Shown here: one piece after another, positions 55,822-64,000 of the stretch | Layout of the letters: every line of letters begins with the position of its first letter | Position numbering within the stretch: the stretch's first letter is position 1 | Origin: Paracoccus sp. MA | Lineage (GTDB): Bacteria > Pseudomonadota > Alphaproteobacteria > Rhodobacterales > Rhodobacteraceae | DNA: 64,000 nucleotides | Direction: 5' to 3' | Assembly: GCF_020990385.1 (NCBI RefSeq) | Contig: NZ_CP087597.1 | Coordinates: 1-64,000, forward strand | The notes under the pieces: model-generated | Databases searched by the model: none | Told to the model about the DNA's origin: nothing | The model's input: only the letters and a program-made list of their open reading frames with translations | Program-made: the position numbers and the translations under genes

Positions 55822-57531
55822 ATGACGCGACCCGGCCATGCCGAGGCAGCCGCAGACCGTGGGCCATTGCTGGATCGCCTGCGCGAAATCGTGGGGCCGG
55901 CGCATGTGCTGACCGCCGACCGCGCCACCCGCCGCTATACCCGCGGCTTCCGCTATGGCGAGGGGCCGGTCGCGGCGGTGGTCCGCCCCGGCTCGCTGGT
56001 GCAGATGTGGCGGGTGCTGAACGCCGCCGTCGCCTCGGGCCGCGCGGTGATCCTGCAGGCGGCGAATACCGGGCTGACCGGCGGCTCGACCCCCTGGGGC
56101 CAGGATTACGACCGCGAGATCGTGCTGCTCTCGGTCATGCGCCTGCGCGGCATCCATCTGCTCGGCGCCGGCGAACAGGTGCTCTGCCTGCCCGGCGCCA
56201 CGCTCGACGCGCTGGAAAAGCGCCTGCGCCCGCTGGGACGAGAGCCGCATTCGGTGATCGGCTCAAGCTGCATCGGCGCCTCGGTTCTGGGCGGCATCTG
56301 CAACAATTCCGGCGGCGCGCTGATCCAGCGCGGCCCGGCCTATACCGAGATGAGCCTTTACGCCGAGGTGCGCGCCGACGGCTCGGTGGCGTTGGTCAAC
56401 CATCTGGGCCTCGACCTCGGCGACGACCCCGAGGACATCCTCGCCCGCGTCGAGGCGGGCGACCTGCCTGCGCCTGCGCCCACCGACGCCTGGGCCTCGG
56501 ACCGCGAATATGCCGACCATGTCCGCGACATCGAGGCCGCGACGCCCGCCCGCTTCAACGCCGACCCGCGCCGGCTGCACGAATCCTCGGGCTGCGCCGG
56601 CAAGCTCGCGGTCTTTGCCGTGCGGCTGGACACGTTCCAGGCCGAAAAGGACACGGCGGTCTTCTATATCGGCAGCAACGACCCCGACGAGCTGACCCGG
56701 ATCCGCCGCCATATCCTGGCCAATTTCGACAGCCTGCCCATCGCCGGCGAATACATCCACCGCGAAGCCTATGACGTGGCGGCAAAATACGGCAAGGACA
56801 CCTTCCTGTTCATCCGCCATGCCGGCACCGACCGCATGCCGGCCCTGTTCGCCGCCAAGGCGCGCATGGACGCGCTGACCGAGCGGCTGGGACTGGGCGC
56901 CACCCTTTCCGACCGGCTGGCGCAGGGGATCGCCGCGCTGGCGCCCCAGCACCTGCCCAAGCGGATGAACGCCTTCCGCGACCGCTACGAGCACCACCTG
57001 CTGCTGCGCATGGGCGGCACGGGCATCGCCGAGGCGCGCGACTATCTCTCAGCCATCTTCCCCTCGGCGCAGGGCGACATGTTCGAATGCACCCCCGAGG
57101 AGGGCAAGGCCGCCTTCCTGCACCGTTTCGCCGTGGCCGGCGCCGCCGTGCGCTACCGCGCCATCCATGCCCGCGAGGTCGAGGACATCGTGGCCCTCGA
57201 CATCGCCCTGCGCCGCAACGACCGCGACTGGATCGAGCGCCTGCCGCCCGAGCTCGACGCCAAGATCGAGAAGAAGCTCTATTACGGCCATTTCTTCTGC
57301 CACGTCTTCCATCAGGATTACGTGGTGAAAAAGGGCCAGGACTGCCTGGCCGTGGAACATGAGATGTGGCGCCTGCTGGACGACCGCGGCGCCGAATACC
57401 CGGCCGAGCACAATGTCGGCCACCTTTACAACGCCAAGCCGGAGCTGGCGGGCTTCTATCGGCAGCTGGACCCGACCAACAGCCTGAACCCCGGCATCGG
57501 CCAGACCTCGAAATGCGCGCATTGGCACTAG
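55822..57531 (+). CDS. dld: Quinone-dependent D-lactate dehydrogenase
   Basis: This 569-residue peripheral membrane flavoprotein oxidises D-lactate to pyruvate and reduces quinone. FAD-binding segments are LQAANTGLTGGSTPWGQDYD and SSCIGASVLGGICNNSGGAL. EHNVGHLYNAKPELAGFYR and LDPTNSLNPGIGQTSK form the C-terminal membrane/cap domain. Length and sequence match E. coli Dld, not the FAD/FeS GlcD type. GGGAGGGGAAAG precedes the ATG. First gene of the lactate unit. Confidence 0.95.
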   Translation: MTRPGHAEAAADRGPLLDRLREIVGPAHVLTADRATRRYTRGFRYGEGPVAAVVRPGSLVQMWRVLNAAVASGRAVILQAANTGLTGGSTPWGQDYDREIVLLSVMRLRGIHLLGAGEQVLCLPGATLDALEKRLRPLGREPHSVIGSSCIGASVLGGICNNSGGALIQRGPAYTEMSLYAEVRADGSVALVNHLGLDLGDDPEDILARVEAGDLPAPAPTDAWASDREYADHVRDIEAATPARFNADPRRLHESSGCAGKLAVFAVRLDTFQAEKDTAVFYIGSNDPDELTRIRRHILANFDSLPIAGEYIHREAYDVAAKYGKDTFLFIRHAGTDRMPALFAAKARMDALTERLGLGATLSDRLAQGIAALAPQHLPKRMNAFRDRYEHHLLLRMGGTGIAEARDYLSAIFPSAQGDMFECTPEEGKAAFLHRFAVAGAAVRYRAIHAREVEDIVALDIALRRNDRDWIERLPPELDAKIEKKLYYGHFFCHVFHQDYVVKKGQDCLAVEHEMWRLLDDRGAEYPAEHNVGHLYNAKPELAGFYRQLDPTNSLNPGIGQTSKCAHWH

Positions 57532-57608
57532 GCCGCGCCATCCAAGACGACCGCGCAGGAATGCGCACCCGCAACGGCGGAACCGCCCGCCCCATCTGAG
57601 GAGGAAAG

Positions 57609-59375
57609 ATGGCTGGACTAATCACATTCATCCTGGCCCTGCTGCCCATCGCCACGGTCTTCGTGCTGCTGGTGGTGCTGGCGAAATCGGCCAAGTTCTC
57701 GATGCTGGTGGCCTATCTCGTCACCGTCGCCACCGCCCTGCTGATCTGGGGCACCCAGCTGAACACGGTCATGGGCGCCACGGTGAACGGCGTCGTGACC
57801 GCCGTCAGCCTGCTCTACATCGTGTTCGGCGCCATCCTGATGCTCTACACGCTCGAGGAAAGCGGCGGCATCCGCTCGATCCGGGCCGGCTTCACCTCGA
57901 TCTCGCCCGACCGGCGGGTGCAGGCGATCATCATCGCCTGGCTCTTCGGCTCGCTGATCGAGGGCGCCTCGGGCTTCGGCACGCCGGCGGCCATCGCCGC
58001 GCCGCTGCTGGTCGCCATCGGCTTTCCCGCCATGGCCGCCGTCATGGTGACGCTGATCATCCAGAGCACGCCGGTATCCTTCGGCGCGGTCGGCACGCCG
58101 ATCCTGGTCGGCGTGCGCACCGGGCTGGCCGACCAGCAGATCGTCGAGTCCACCATCGCCCCGATGGCCTTCGGCGACTACCTGCTGGAGATCGCGGTCA
58201 AGGTCGCCACCCTCCACGGGCTGATCGGCTTCCTGATCCCGCTGATCCTGGTCGGCATGCTGACCCGCTTCTTCGGCGCCAACCGCTCCTTTGCCGAGGG
58301 CTTCCGCATCTGGAAATTCGCGCTGTTCGCGGGCCTCGCCTTCACCGTGCCCTATTACATCATCGCCGCGACCTTGGGGCCGGAATTCCCCTCGCTGCTG
58401 GGCGGCATCATCGGGCTGCTGATCGTGGTGCCGGCGGCGCAGCGCGGCTTCCTGATCCCGAAGGAAAGCTTCGACTTCCCGCCGCGCCGCGACTGGAACG
58501 ACAACTGGGTCGGCAAGCTCGACGATCTCGAGGATCACAACGCCCACAAGCCGGTGATGCCGCTGGCCAAGGCATGGGCGCCCTATGTCTTCGTCGTGGC
58601 GCTGCTGGTCGTCACCCGCTCGATCGCGCCGATCAAGGCATGGCTCACCTCGCCCGAGATGACGATCGCCTTCCGCGACCTGTTCGGCTCGGGCATCAAC
58701 GCCTCGGTGCAGGTGCTGTTCCTGCCCGGCACCATCCTGATCCTGGCCTCGCTCTTCACCTTCGTGCTGCATGGCATGTCGGGGCGCGACTACGGGCGGG
58801 CGCTGAAATCCTCGGGCACGACCATGATCGCCGCCGCCCCGGCGCTGCTGCTGGCGGTGCCGATGGTGCAGGTGTTCCTGAACTCGGCCTCGGACAGCTA
58901 TGCCAGCATGCCCATCGTGCTGGCCCAGGGCGTTTCCTCGGTGGTGGGGGATGCCTGGCCGATGTTCGCACCGCTGATCGGGGCCATGGGCGCCTTCGTC
59001 GCCGGCTCGAACACGGTCAGCAACATGATGTTCTCGCTCTTCCAGTTCTCGACCGCCGAACAGATCGGCCTGGGGGCGGCGGGCGCGGGCACCGTGGTGG
59101 CGCTGCAGGCCATCGGGGGCGCGGCGGGCAACATGATCTGCGTGCATAACGTCGTCGCCGCCTCGGCCACCGTCGGCCTGACCGACCGCGAGGGCGCGAT
59201 CATCCGCCAGACCCTGATCCCCATGGCCTATTACGTGGTGCAGGGCGGGCTGATCGGCTTTGCGCTCTTGACCGGCAACCTGATGTGGTGGGCCGCCGCC
59301 GCGATCTGGGCCGCCGCGGTGCTGTTCTTCATGTCGCGCAGCCGCGGTTCCGTGCCGGCCACCGTGACCAACTAG
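57609..59375 (+). CDS. lldP: Lactate permease (LctP/LldP family)
   Basis: This 588-residue symporter imports lactate or glycolate with protons. About 13 hydrophobic segments are seen. [20 protein letters not shown] and [15 protein letters not shown] are the family signatures, with [15 protein letters not shown] near the C-terminus. GAGGAGGAAAG precedes the ATG 77 bases after dld. It supplies substrate to Dld and the LutABC enzymes downstream. Confidence 0.95.
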   Translation: MAGLITFILALLPIATVFVLLVVLAKSAKFSMLVAYLVTVATALLIWGTQLNTVMGATVNGVVTAVSLLYIVFGAILMLYTLEESGGIRSIRAGFTSISPDRRVQAIIIAWLFGSLIEGASGFGTPAAIAAPLLVAIGFPAMAAVMVTLIIQSTPVSFGAVGTPILVGVRTGLADQQIVESTIAPMAFGDYLLEIAVKVATLHGLIGFLIPLILVGMLTRFFGANRSFAEGFRIWKFALFAGLAFTVPYYIIAATLGPEFPSLLGGIIGLLIVVPAAQRGFLIPKESFDFPPRRDWNDNWVGKLDDLEDHNAHKPVMPLAKAWAPYVFVVALLVVTRSIAPIKAWLTSPEMTIAFRDLFGSGINASVQVLFLPGTILILASLFTFVLHGMSGRDYGRALKSSGTTMIAAAPALLLAVPMVQVFLNSASDSYASMPIVLAQGVSSVVGDAWPMFAPLIGAMGAFVAGSNTVSNMMFSLFQFSTAEQIGLGAAGAGTVVALQAIGGAAGNMICVHNVVAASATVGLTDREGAIIRQTLIPMAYYVVQGGLIGFALLTGNLMWWAAAAIWAAAVLFFMSRSRGSVPATVTN

Positions 59376-59385
59376 GGGAAAGCCC

Positions 59386-60156
59386 ATGACCGGAGAGCCA
59401 AAACCGACGGTCGGTCTGTTCGTGACCTGCCTTGTCGACGCCATCCGCCCGCAGATCGGCTTCGCAACCCTTCAGCTTCTTGAGGAAGCGGGCTGCGTGG
59501 TCGAGGTGCCGCAGGCCCAGACCTGCTGCGGCCAGCCGGCGCTGAACAGCGGCGACGACCGCGATGCGGCGCATCTGGCCCGCCAGACCATCGCGGCCTT
59601 CGAGGGCTACGACTATGTCGTCCTGCCCTCGGGCTCCTGCGCGGCAACCATGGTGCATGGCTATCCGGACCTTCTGGCGGGCGACCCGGACTGGGCCGCC
59701 CGCGCCAGAGCCATGGCCGCGAAAACCCATGAGATCACCAGTTTCCTGGCCGATGTCATGGGCTACGCGCCCGCGGGGCGGAGGCTCAATGCCTCCGCCA
59801 CCTATCACGACAGCTGCTCGGGCCTGCGCGAGCTTGGCATCGCCGCCCAGCCCCGCGCGCTGCTCAGCCATGTGGAAGGGCTGGAGATGCGCGGCCTGCC
59901 CGGCAACGATGTCTGCTGCGGCTTCGGCGGCACCTTCTGCGTGAAATATTCCGACATCTCGAACGCCATCGTCACCGAAAAGGCCGAGGCCATCGAGGAG
60001 ACCGGCGCCGAGATCCTGCTGGCCGGCGATCTCGGCTGCCTGATGAACATGGCCGGCAAGCTCAACCGCCGCGGCGCAAAGACCCGCTGCTTCCACACCG
60101 TCGAGGTTCTGGCCGGCCAGGCGGATGGCCCCGCCATCGGCGAGGAGGCATTATGA
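59386..60156 (+). CDS. lutA: L-lactate oxidation subunit LutA (YkgE)
   Basis: This 256-residue protein has two CCG domains, with QTCCGQPALNSG and DVCCGFGGTFCVKYSDIS, which bind iron-sulfur clusters as in heterodisulfide reductase. LutA, LutB and LutC together oxidise L-lactate to pyruvate. It lies 10 bases after lldP and overlaps lutB by ATGA. Confidence 0.94.
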   Translation: MTGEPKPTVGLFVTCLVDAIRPQIGFATLQLLEEAGCVVEVPQAQTCCGQPALNSGDDRDAAHLARQTIAAFEGYDYVVLPSGSCAATMVHGYPDLLAGDPDWAARARAMAAKTHEITSFLADVMGYAPAGRRLNASATYHDSCSGLRELGIAAQPRALLSHVEGLEMRGLPGNDVCCGFGGTFCVKYSDISNAIVTEKAEAIEETGAEILLAGDLGCLMNMAGKLNRRGAKTRCFHTVEVLAGQADGPAIGEEAL

Positions 60157-61562
60157 GCGCCCTGCCCGATTTCAAGAACCGCGCCAGGGCGGCACTGGCC
60201 GACCCGGTGCTGAAGGTCGCCATCGACCGCACTACCGGCAATGCCGAAAGGAAGCGCGCCGCCGCCGTCGCCGCCTTCCCGGAATTCGAAGCCGCCCGCG
60301 CCCGCGGCAAGGCGATCAAGGACCATGTCACCGCCCATATCGACCATTACCTGGAACAGTTCGAGCGAAACGCCACCGCCCGCGGCGCCCAGGTCCACTG
60401 GGCTGCCGACGATGCCGAGGCCCGCGCCATCGTCACCCGCATCTGCCTGGCCGCCGACGCGAAGCTCGTGACCCGTGCCAAATCCATGCTGGGCGAGGAA
60501 ATCGGCCTGCCCCACGCCCTTGCCGATGCCGGCATCGAGCGGGTCGAGACCGACCTGGCCGAGCACATCATCCAGCTGGCGGGCGAGGCCCCCTCGCATA
60601 TCATCTGGCCCGCCATGCACCGCACCCGCGAACAGGTGGCCGAGCTTTTCAAGGCCGGCCACCAGCCGCCGCCCGCCGCCGAGGACCCGGCGACCATGGT
60701 GCAAAGCGCCCGCCGGGTGCTGCGTCAGAAATTCCTGTCCGCCGATATCGGCATATCCGGCGCGAATTTCCTGGTCGCCGATACCGGCGCCACCTGCACG
60801 GTCACGAACGAGGGCAATGCAGAGCTGACCACCACGCCGCCGCGCATCCATATCGTGACCGCGGGAATCGAGAAGCTGGTGCCCTCGACCGCCCATGCCT
60901 TCGCGCTGCTGCGCCTGCTGGTGCGTTCGGCCACCGGCGGCGAGATGACGCAATACACCACCTTCCACGCCGGCCCCAGGCGCCCCGGCGATGCCGACGG
61001 CCCCGAGGAGATGCATATCGTCCTGGTCGATAACGGCCGCAGCCGGATGCTGGCGAACGAGTTCCGCGAGATGCTGCGCTGCATCCGCTGCGGCGCCTGC
61101 ATGAACCATTGCGTGGTCTATCGCCAGATCGGCGGCCATGCCTATGGCGGCACCTATCCCGGCCCGATGGGCTCGGTCCTGACGCCGGTGCTGGACGGGC
61201 TGGCGGCGTCCCGCGACCTGCCCAATGCCTGCACCATGAACGGCCGCTGCGCCGAGGTCTGCCCGGTCGGCATCCCGCTGCCCACCCTTCTGCGCGCCTG
61301 GCGCCGCCGCAGCTGGCGCGAGGGGCTGGAGCCCGGATCGCTCCGCGCCGGCATCGGGATCTGGGCGCAATTGGCCCGCCGCCCCCGGCTCTATCGCCTC
61401 GCCACCCGCATCGGCCTGCCGCTGATGCGGCTGTTCGGCAAGGGCGGCTGGATCGCGCGCCTGCCGCTGGCCGGGGGCTGGACCGCGCATCGCGACCTGC
61501 CCCGCCCGGCGGCCCGCAGCTTCATGGACCAATACCGCGCCCGGCAGAAAGGCCGCAAATGA
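60153..61562 (+). CDS. lutB: L-lactate oxidation iron-sulfur subunit LutB (YkgF)
   Basis: This 469-residue protein has an N-terminal LUD domain (ADTGATCTVTNEGNAEL) and a C-terminal pair of [4Fe-4S] motifs, CIRCGACMNHC and CTMNGRCAEVCPVG. It passes electrons in the LutABC complex. Start ATGA overlaps lutA; the stop overlaps the lutC start. Length matches the Bacillus and Campylobacter homologues. Confidence 0.95.
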   Translation: MSALPDFKNRARAALADPVLKVAIDRTTGNAERKRAAAVAAFPEFEAARARGKAIKDHVTAHIDHYLEQFERNATARGAQVHWAADDAEARAIVTRICLAADAKLVTRAKSMLGEEIGLPHALADAGIERVETDLAEHIIQLAGEAPSHIIWPAMHRTREQVAELFKAGHQPPPAAEDPATMVQSARRVLRQKFLSADIGISGANFLVADTGATCTVTNEGNAELTTTPPRIHIVTAGIEKLVPSTAHAFALLRLLVRSATGGEMTQYTTFHAGPRRPGDADGPEEMHIVLVDNGRSRMLANEFREMLRCIRCGACMNHCVVYRQIGGHAYGGTYPGPMGSVLTPVLDGLAASRDLPNACTMNGRCAEVCPVGIPLPTLLRAWRRRSWREGLEPGSLRAGIGIWAQLARRPRLYRLATRIGLPLMRLFGKGGWIARLPLAGGWTAHRDLPRPAARSFMDQYRARQKGRK

Positions 61563-62203
61563 CCGCCCGCACCCGCATCCTTTCGGCGATCCGCACGGCC
61601 CTCGGCCCCGGCAAGCCGCCGGCGCAGATCGCGGCCGAGGCCGCCGCCCTGCTCGACCCCGCCGACATCGCCCGCCCGCGCCTGGCCGCGCCGAGCCTGC
61701 CCGACGCCTTCGCGCAGAAGGCGACCGCGCTCGGCACCAGCATCGACCGCGTGGCCAGCCTGGCCGATGTGCCGCGGGCCATGGCCCGCTATCTCGACGC
61801 CCATGGCCTGCCGCCCCGCTTCGCCATGCAGCCCGCGCCGGACCTGGCGGCGCTTGACTGGCAGGGCCTCGCCCCGCATCCGGGCCTCGCCCCGGATGAG
61901 CCCGCCGCGCTCGGCCTTGCGCTGCACGGCATCGCAGAAAGCGGCTCGCTGGTCATCCATTCGGGACCGGAAAACCCGATCCTCATGGCCTTCCTGCCGC
62001 TGCACCATGTCGTGCTGCTGCGCGAAGCCACGCTCCTGCCCTATCTGGAAGACTACGCCGCCCGCCTCTCGGCCGAGACCGTGCCGCGCAACGCCATCCT
62101 CATCACCGGCCCCAGCGGCACCACCGATATCGAGGGCAGCTATGTGCGCGGCGCCCACGGCCCCGGCTTCCTGCATGTGATCCTGATCGCGGAACCGGGC
62201 TGA
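61559..62203 (+). CDS. lutC: L-lactate oxidation subunit LutC (YkgG)
   Basis: This 214-residue LUD-domain protein has GIAESGSLVIHSGPENP and TGPSGTTDIEGSYVRGAHGP, the conserved C-terminal segments of LutC. It completes the lactate-utilisation complex. The ATG overlaps the lutB stop; an in-frame extension far upstream within lutB is not real. It ends the lactate unit, 48 bases before the RNA ligase gene. Confidence 0.93.
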   Translation: MTARTRILSAIRTALGPGKPPAQIAAEAAALLDPADIARPRLAAPSLPDAFAQKATALGTSIDRVASLADVPRAMARYLDAHGLPPRFAMQPAPDLAALDWQGLAPHPGLAPDEPAALGLALHGIAESGSLVIHSGPENPILMAFLPLHHVVLLREATLLPYLEDYAARLSAETVPRNAILITGPSGTTDIEGSYVRGAHGPGFLHVILIAEPG

Positions 62204-62251
62204 CCGCCGCCGCGATCTGGCCTAGCATGGCGGCAGCCATGGGAGGCCGCG

Positions 62252-62821
62252 ATGACCGACGCCCCGCAAACGCAGGAAAGGCCGCAGGACATCCCCCGCG
62301 AGCATTTCCTGCTTTTCGTCGCCATCCCGCCGCCCGGGGTGGCGGCGCGGATCGAGGACGCCTGGCGCCTCGCGAACCGCCGCGACCGCTTTCGCCGCGC
62401 CACGCTGCACATGACCATCCTGCCGGTGCTGCGCACCCCGCAGCTGGCGCCGGGCATGGCCGAGGCGCTTGGCCGGCCGCTCGACGGGCTCGACTTTCCC
62501 GCCTTCGACCTGGTGCTGGACCGGCTGACCACCTTCGGCCCGCCGCGCCGCCGCGACCGGCCGCTGGTGCTGGTCGGCCAGCAGGAAAACCCCGCCCCGG
62601 ACGCGCTGTGCCAGACGCTCTGGCAGCGCCTCGCTGCCGCCGGGCTGGCCGTCGCCCGCCACCGCGTCACCCCGCATGTGACCCTGGCCTATGGCAAGCC
62701 CCTGCCGCCCGAAGGCATCTCCGTGCCGCCGGTGCATTGGCGGGTGGACGAGCTGGTGCTGATCGACAGCCTGCAGGGCCTGGGCCGGCATGTTCCGCTG
62801 GCGCGCTGGCGGCTGCCCTGA
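62252..62821 (+). CDS. thpR: RNA 2',3'-cyclic phosphodiesterase (2'-5' RNA ligase family)
   Basis: This 189-residue 2H phosphoesterase carries both catalytic histidine motifs, HMTI in ATLHMTILPV and HVTL in TPHVTLAYGK. ThpR opens 2',3'-cyclic phosphates or joins 2'-5' RNA ends; its physiological role is unclear. GGAGG precedes the ATG. It is on the same strand as the lactate genes but has no functional tie to them that I can see. Confidence 0.85.
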   Translation: MTDAPQTQERPQDIPREHFLLFVAIPPPGVAARIEDAWRLANRRDRFRRATLHMTILPVLRTPQLAPGMAEALGRPLDGLDFPAFDLVLDRLTTFGPPRRRDRPLVLVGQQENPAPDALCQTLWQRLAAAGLAVARHRVTPHVTLAYGKPLPPEGISVPPVHWRVDELVLIDSLQGLGRHVPLARWRLP

Positions 62822-62836
62822 AACGGCCCCGAAGCC

Positions 62837-62846
62837 TTATCGACAA
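62837..62846 (+). promoter_or_regulatory. BioR-like operator upstream of GntR regulator
   Basis: TTATCGACAA differs at one base from the alphaproteobacterial BioR box TTATMKATAA. It lies 29 bases upstream of a GntR-family start, as expected for an autoregulated bioR, and the neighbouring gene is bioC. A single short match with one mismatch is weak on its own; the context gives it weight. Confidence 0.4.
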
Positions 62847-62875
62847 TCCCCGCCCCCCGGCTTATCCATGCCGCC

Positions 62876-63544
62876 ATGAGCGCAGGATCGGAAGAAACCC
62901 TGGCGGTCCGCATCAGCCGCGTGCTGGCCGACCGGATCGTATCGGGCGAGATCGGCCCGGGCGAGCGGCTGCGCCAGGACCATATCGCCGAGGAATTCGG
63001 CGCCAGCCACGTCCCGGTGCGCGAGGCCTTCCGCCGGCTGGAAGCCCAGGGCCTGGCGATCAGCGAACCGCGCCGCGGCGTGCGCGTCGCCGCCTTCGAC
63101 CTGCCCGAGGTCAAGGAGGTGGCCGAGATGCGCGCCGCGCTGGAAGAACTGGCGCTGCGCCACGCCGCGCCGCACCTGACCCCGGCGATCCTGCACGCGG
63201 CGGAAGAGGCGACCAAGGCCGGCGACGCCTCGCGCGACGTGCGCAGCTGGGAGGCGGCGAACCGCCGTTTCCACAAGCTGATCCTGACCCCCTGCGCCAT
63301 GCCGCGCCTGCTCGCCGCCATCGACGACCTGCATGCGGCCAGCGCCCGGTTCCTGTTCGCCGCCTGGCAGTCGAACTGGGAAACGCGCACCGACCACGAC
63401 CACCGCGCCATCCTCGCCGCGCTGCGCAAGGGCGAGGTAGACCTGGCTTGCGCCACGCTGGCGCGGCATGTGCGCTGGATCGGCCGCCGCCCGGTGCCCG
63501 CCAGCGGCGACAAGCTGCGCGACGCCTTCGCCATCCACGGCTAG
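62876..63544 (+). CDS. GntR-family regulator with FCD domain, possible BioR
   Basis: This 222-residue regulator has a GntR winged helix (about 5-70, RLRQDHIAEEFGASHVPVRE) and an FCD domain with VKEVAEMRAALEELALRHA and FHKLILTPCAMPRLL. BioR, the biotin-gene repressor of many alphaproteobacteria including Paracoccus, is of this type. A BioR-like box upstream and convergence with bioC support that reading, but FCD regulators are numerous and it may control something else. Its TAG stop shares the palindrome CTAG with the bioC stop. Confidence 0.8.
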   Translation: MSAGSEETLAVRISRVLADRIVSGEIGPGERLRQDHIAEEFGASHVPVREAFRRLEAQGLAISEPRRGVRVAAFDLPEVKEVAEMRAALEELALRHAAPHLTPAILHAAEEATKAGDASRDVRSWEAANRRFHKLILTPCAMPRLLAAIDDLHAASARFLFAAWQSNWETRTDHDHRAILAALRKGEVDLACATLARHVRWIGRRPVPASGDKLRDAFAIHG

Positions 63545-64000
63545 GGCGTCTTCCGCGCCACCAGCCAGCTTGCGACATAGGTCAGGGCCACGCCTCGCCC
63601 CCCGCCCTGCCGCGCCTCGTAACGCGCCATGAAATCGCGCAGCGCGCCGGGCGAGCGGATTTGCCCGGCGCAGGCGTTGACCCCGGTGGCGCGCAGATGC
63701 CGCAGCACCTCCAGCGCGCCGGGGAAATGCAGCGCGATGCGCCATTCCCCCGCGCCGCCGACCCGCCAGCCCGCCGGCAGCAGCGCCGCCATCTCGGCCC
63801 CGGTCAGATAGGACGGCGCCGCCGCCCGGCTGCCAAGGTCGCGCAACTCGGGAAAATGTCCGGGCGCGAAGCCCGAGAGCGCCAGCCAGCCGCCCGGCGC
63901 CACCGCCCGGCACAGCCGGCCGACGACCCGCGCCGGATCGGGAACCCATTGGATCATCGAGGCCGAGGCGGCCAGCTCCACCGCCCCCGGCAGCGCCACC
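63541..64000 (-). CDS. bioC: Malonyl-ACP O-methyltransferase BioC (5' end outside window)
   Basis: This is the C-terminal 150 residues or so of an SAM-dependent methyltransferase. ELAASASMIQWVPDP, LSGFAPGHFPELRDL and the LRHLRATGVNA segment are BioC-type features; BioC masks malonyl-ACP as a methyl ester to start pimelate synthesis for biotin. The SAM-binding N-terminus lies past the window end. Its stop overlaps the GntR stop tail to tail by four bases. Confidence 0.75.
   Translation of the reverse strand, partial: VALPGAVELAASASMIQWVPDPARVVGRLCRAVAPGGWLALSGFAPGHFPELRDLGSRAAAPSYLTGAEMAALLPAGWRVGGAGEWRIALHFPGALEVLRHLRATGVNACAGQIRSPGALRDFMARYEARQGGGRGVALTYVASWLVARKTP

Noticed and set aside
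62837..62870. TTATCGACA and TTATCCATG as DnaA boxes
   Set aside because: Both deviate from TTATCCACA and lie far from dnaA; the first fits a BioR-type box better in this context.

Overview
This is a GC-rich, densely coding alphaproteobacterial chromosome segment that begins at the first base of dnaA. The replication genes dnaA-dnaN-recF lead the window. A full ectoine catabolic cluster, an HvrA-type H-NS protein, an ECF biotin transporter and many ATGA/GTGA gene overlaps all point to Rhodobacterales, most likely a Paracoccus-like organism. The genus is an inference from gene content. I see no rRNA, tRNA, CRISPR array, insertion sequence or prophage.

Layout. 0-3.6 kb: dnaA, dnaN, recF. 3.7-8 kb: adenine deaminase, recO, two tandem META-domain lipoproteins and a nitroreductase. 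8.2-12.4 kb (minus): a translationally coupled operon bioM-bioN-bioY followed by an acyl-CoA synthetase interrupted by an in-frame amber codon and a thiolase-like protein with altered active-site residues. 12.4-13.3 kb: a gene-poor stretch with what looks like a bestrophin remnant. 13.3-15.5 kb: a Tat-exported amidohydrolase and an outer-membrane barrel. 15.8-19.4 kb (minus): a three-gene set for a sucrose-like disaccharide, probably mannosylfructose. 19.7-22.1 kb: OpgG/OpgD and cytochrome b561. 22.1-28.7 kb (plus): six head-to-tail overlapping genes joining a CDP-alcohol phosphatidyltransferase, a membrane sulfatase-like enzyme, a complete ABC importer with a fused double permease, and a glycosyltransferase. 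This is the best candidate for an undescribed system.

28.8-41.6 kb: a SleB-like hydrolase, then the whole ectoine/5-hydroxyectoine uptake and degradation unit, transcribed leftward in the order enuR-ehuABCD-eutABC-doeA-doeB-doeC-doeD. Ectoine enters through the EhuABCD ABC transporter. EutABC are thought to convert hydroxyectoine to ectoine. DoeA opens the ring, DoeB removes acetate, DoeD transaminates and DoeC oxidises to aspartate. The same 9-mer lies upstream of both enuR and ehuA.

41.7-51.4 kb: a YcaQ-type winged-helix protein divergent from an H-NS-like gene, an agmatinase-family ureohydrolase, a Fes-like esterase, small proteins, a three-gene phospholipid cluster and ilvD. 51.5-54.4 kb (minus): gluconate permease, gluconokinase and pirin, with a LacI/GntR-type operator upstream. 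54.5-62.2 kb: a FadR-family regulator divergent from dld-lldP-lutABC for D- and L-lactate use, with inverted repeats between them. 62.2-64 kb: a 2'-5' RNA ligase, a GntR regulator preceded by a near-perfect BioR-type box, and a convergent bioC cut by the window end. Biotin uptake genes at 10-12 kb and bioC with a possible BioR at 63 kb make biotin a recurring theme.
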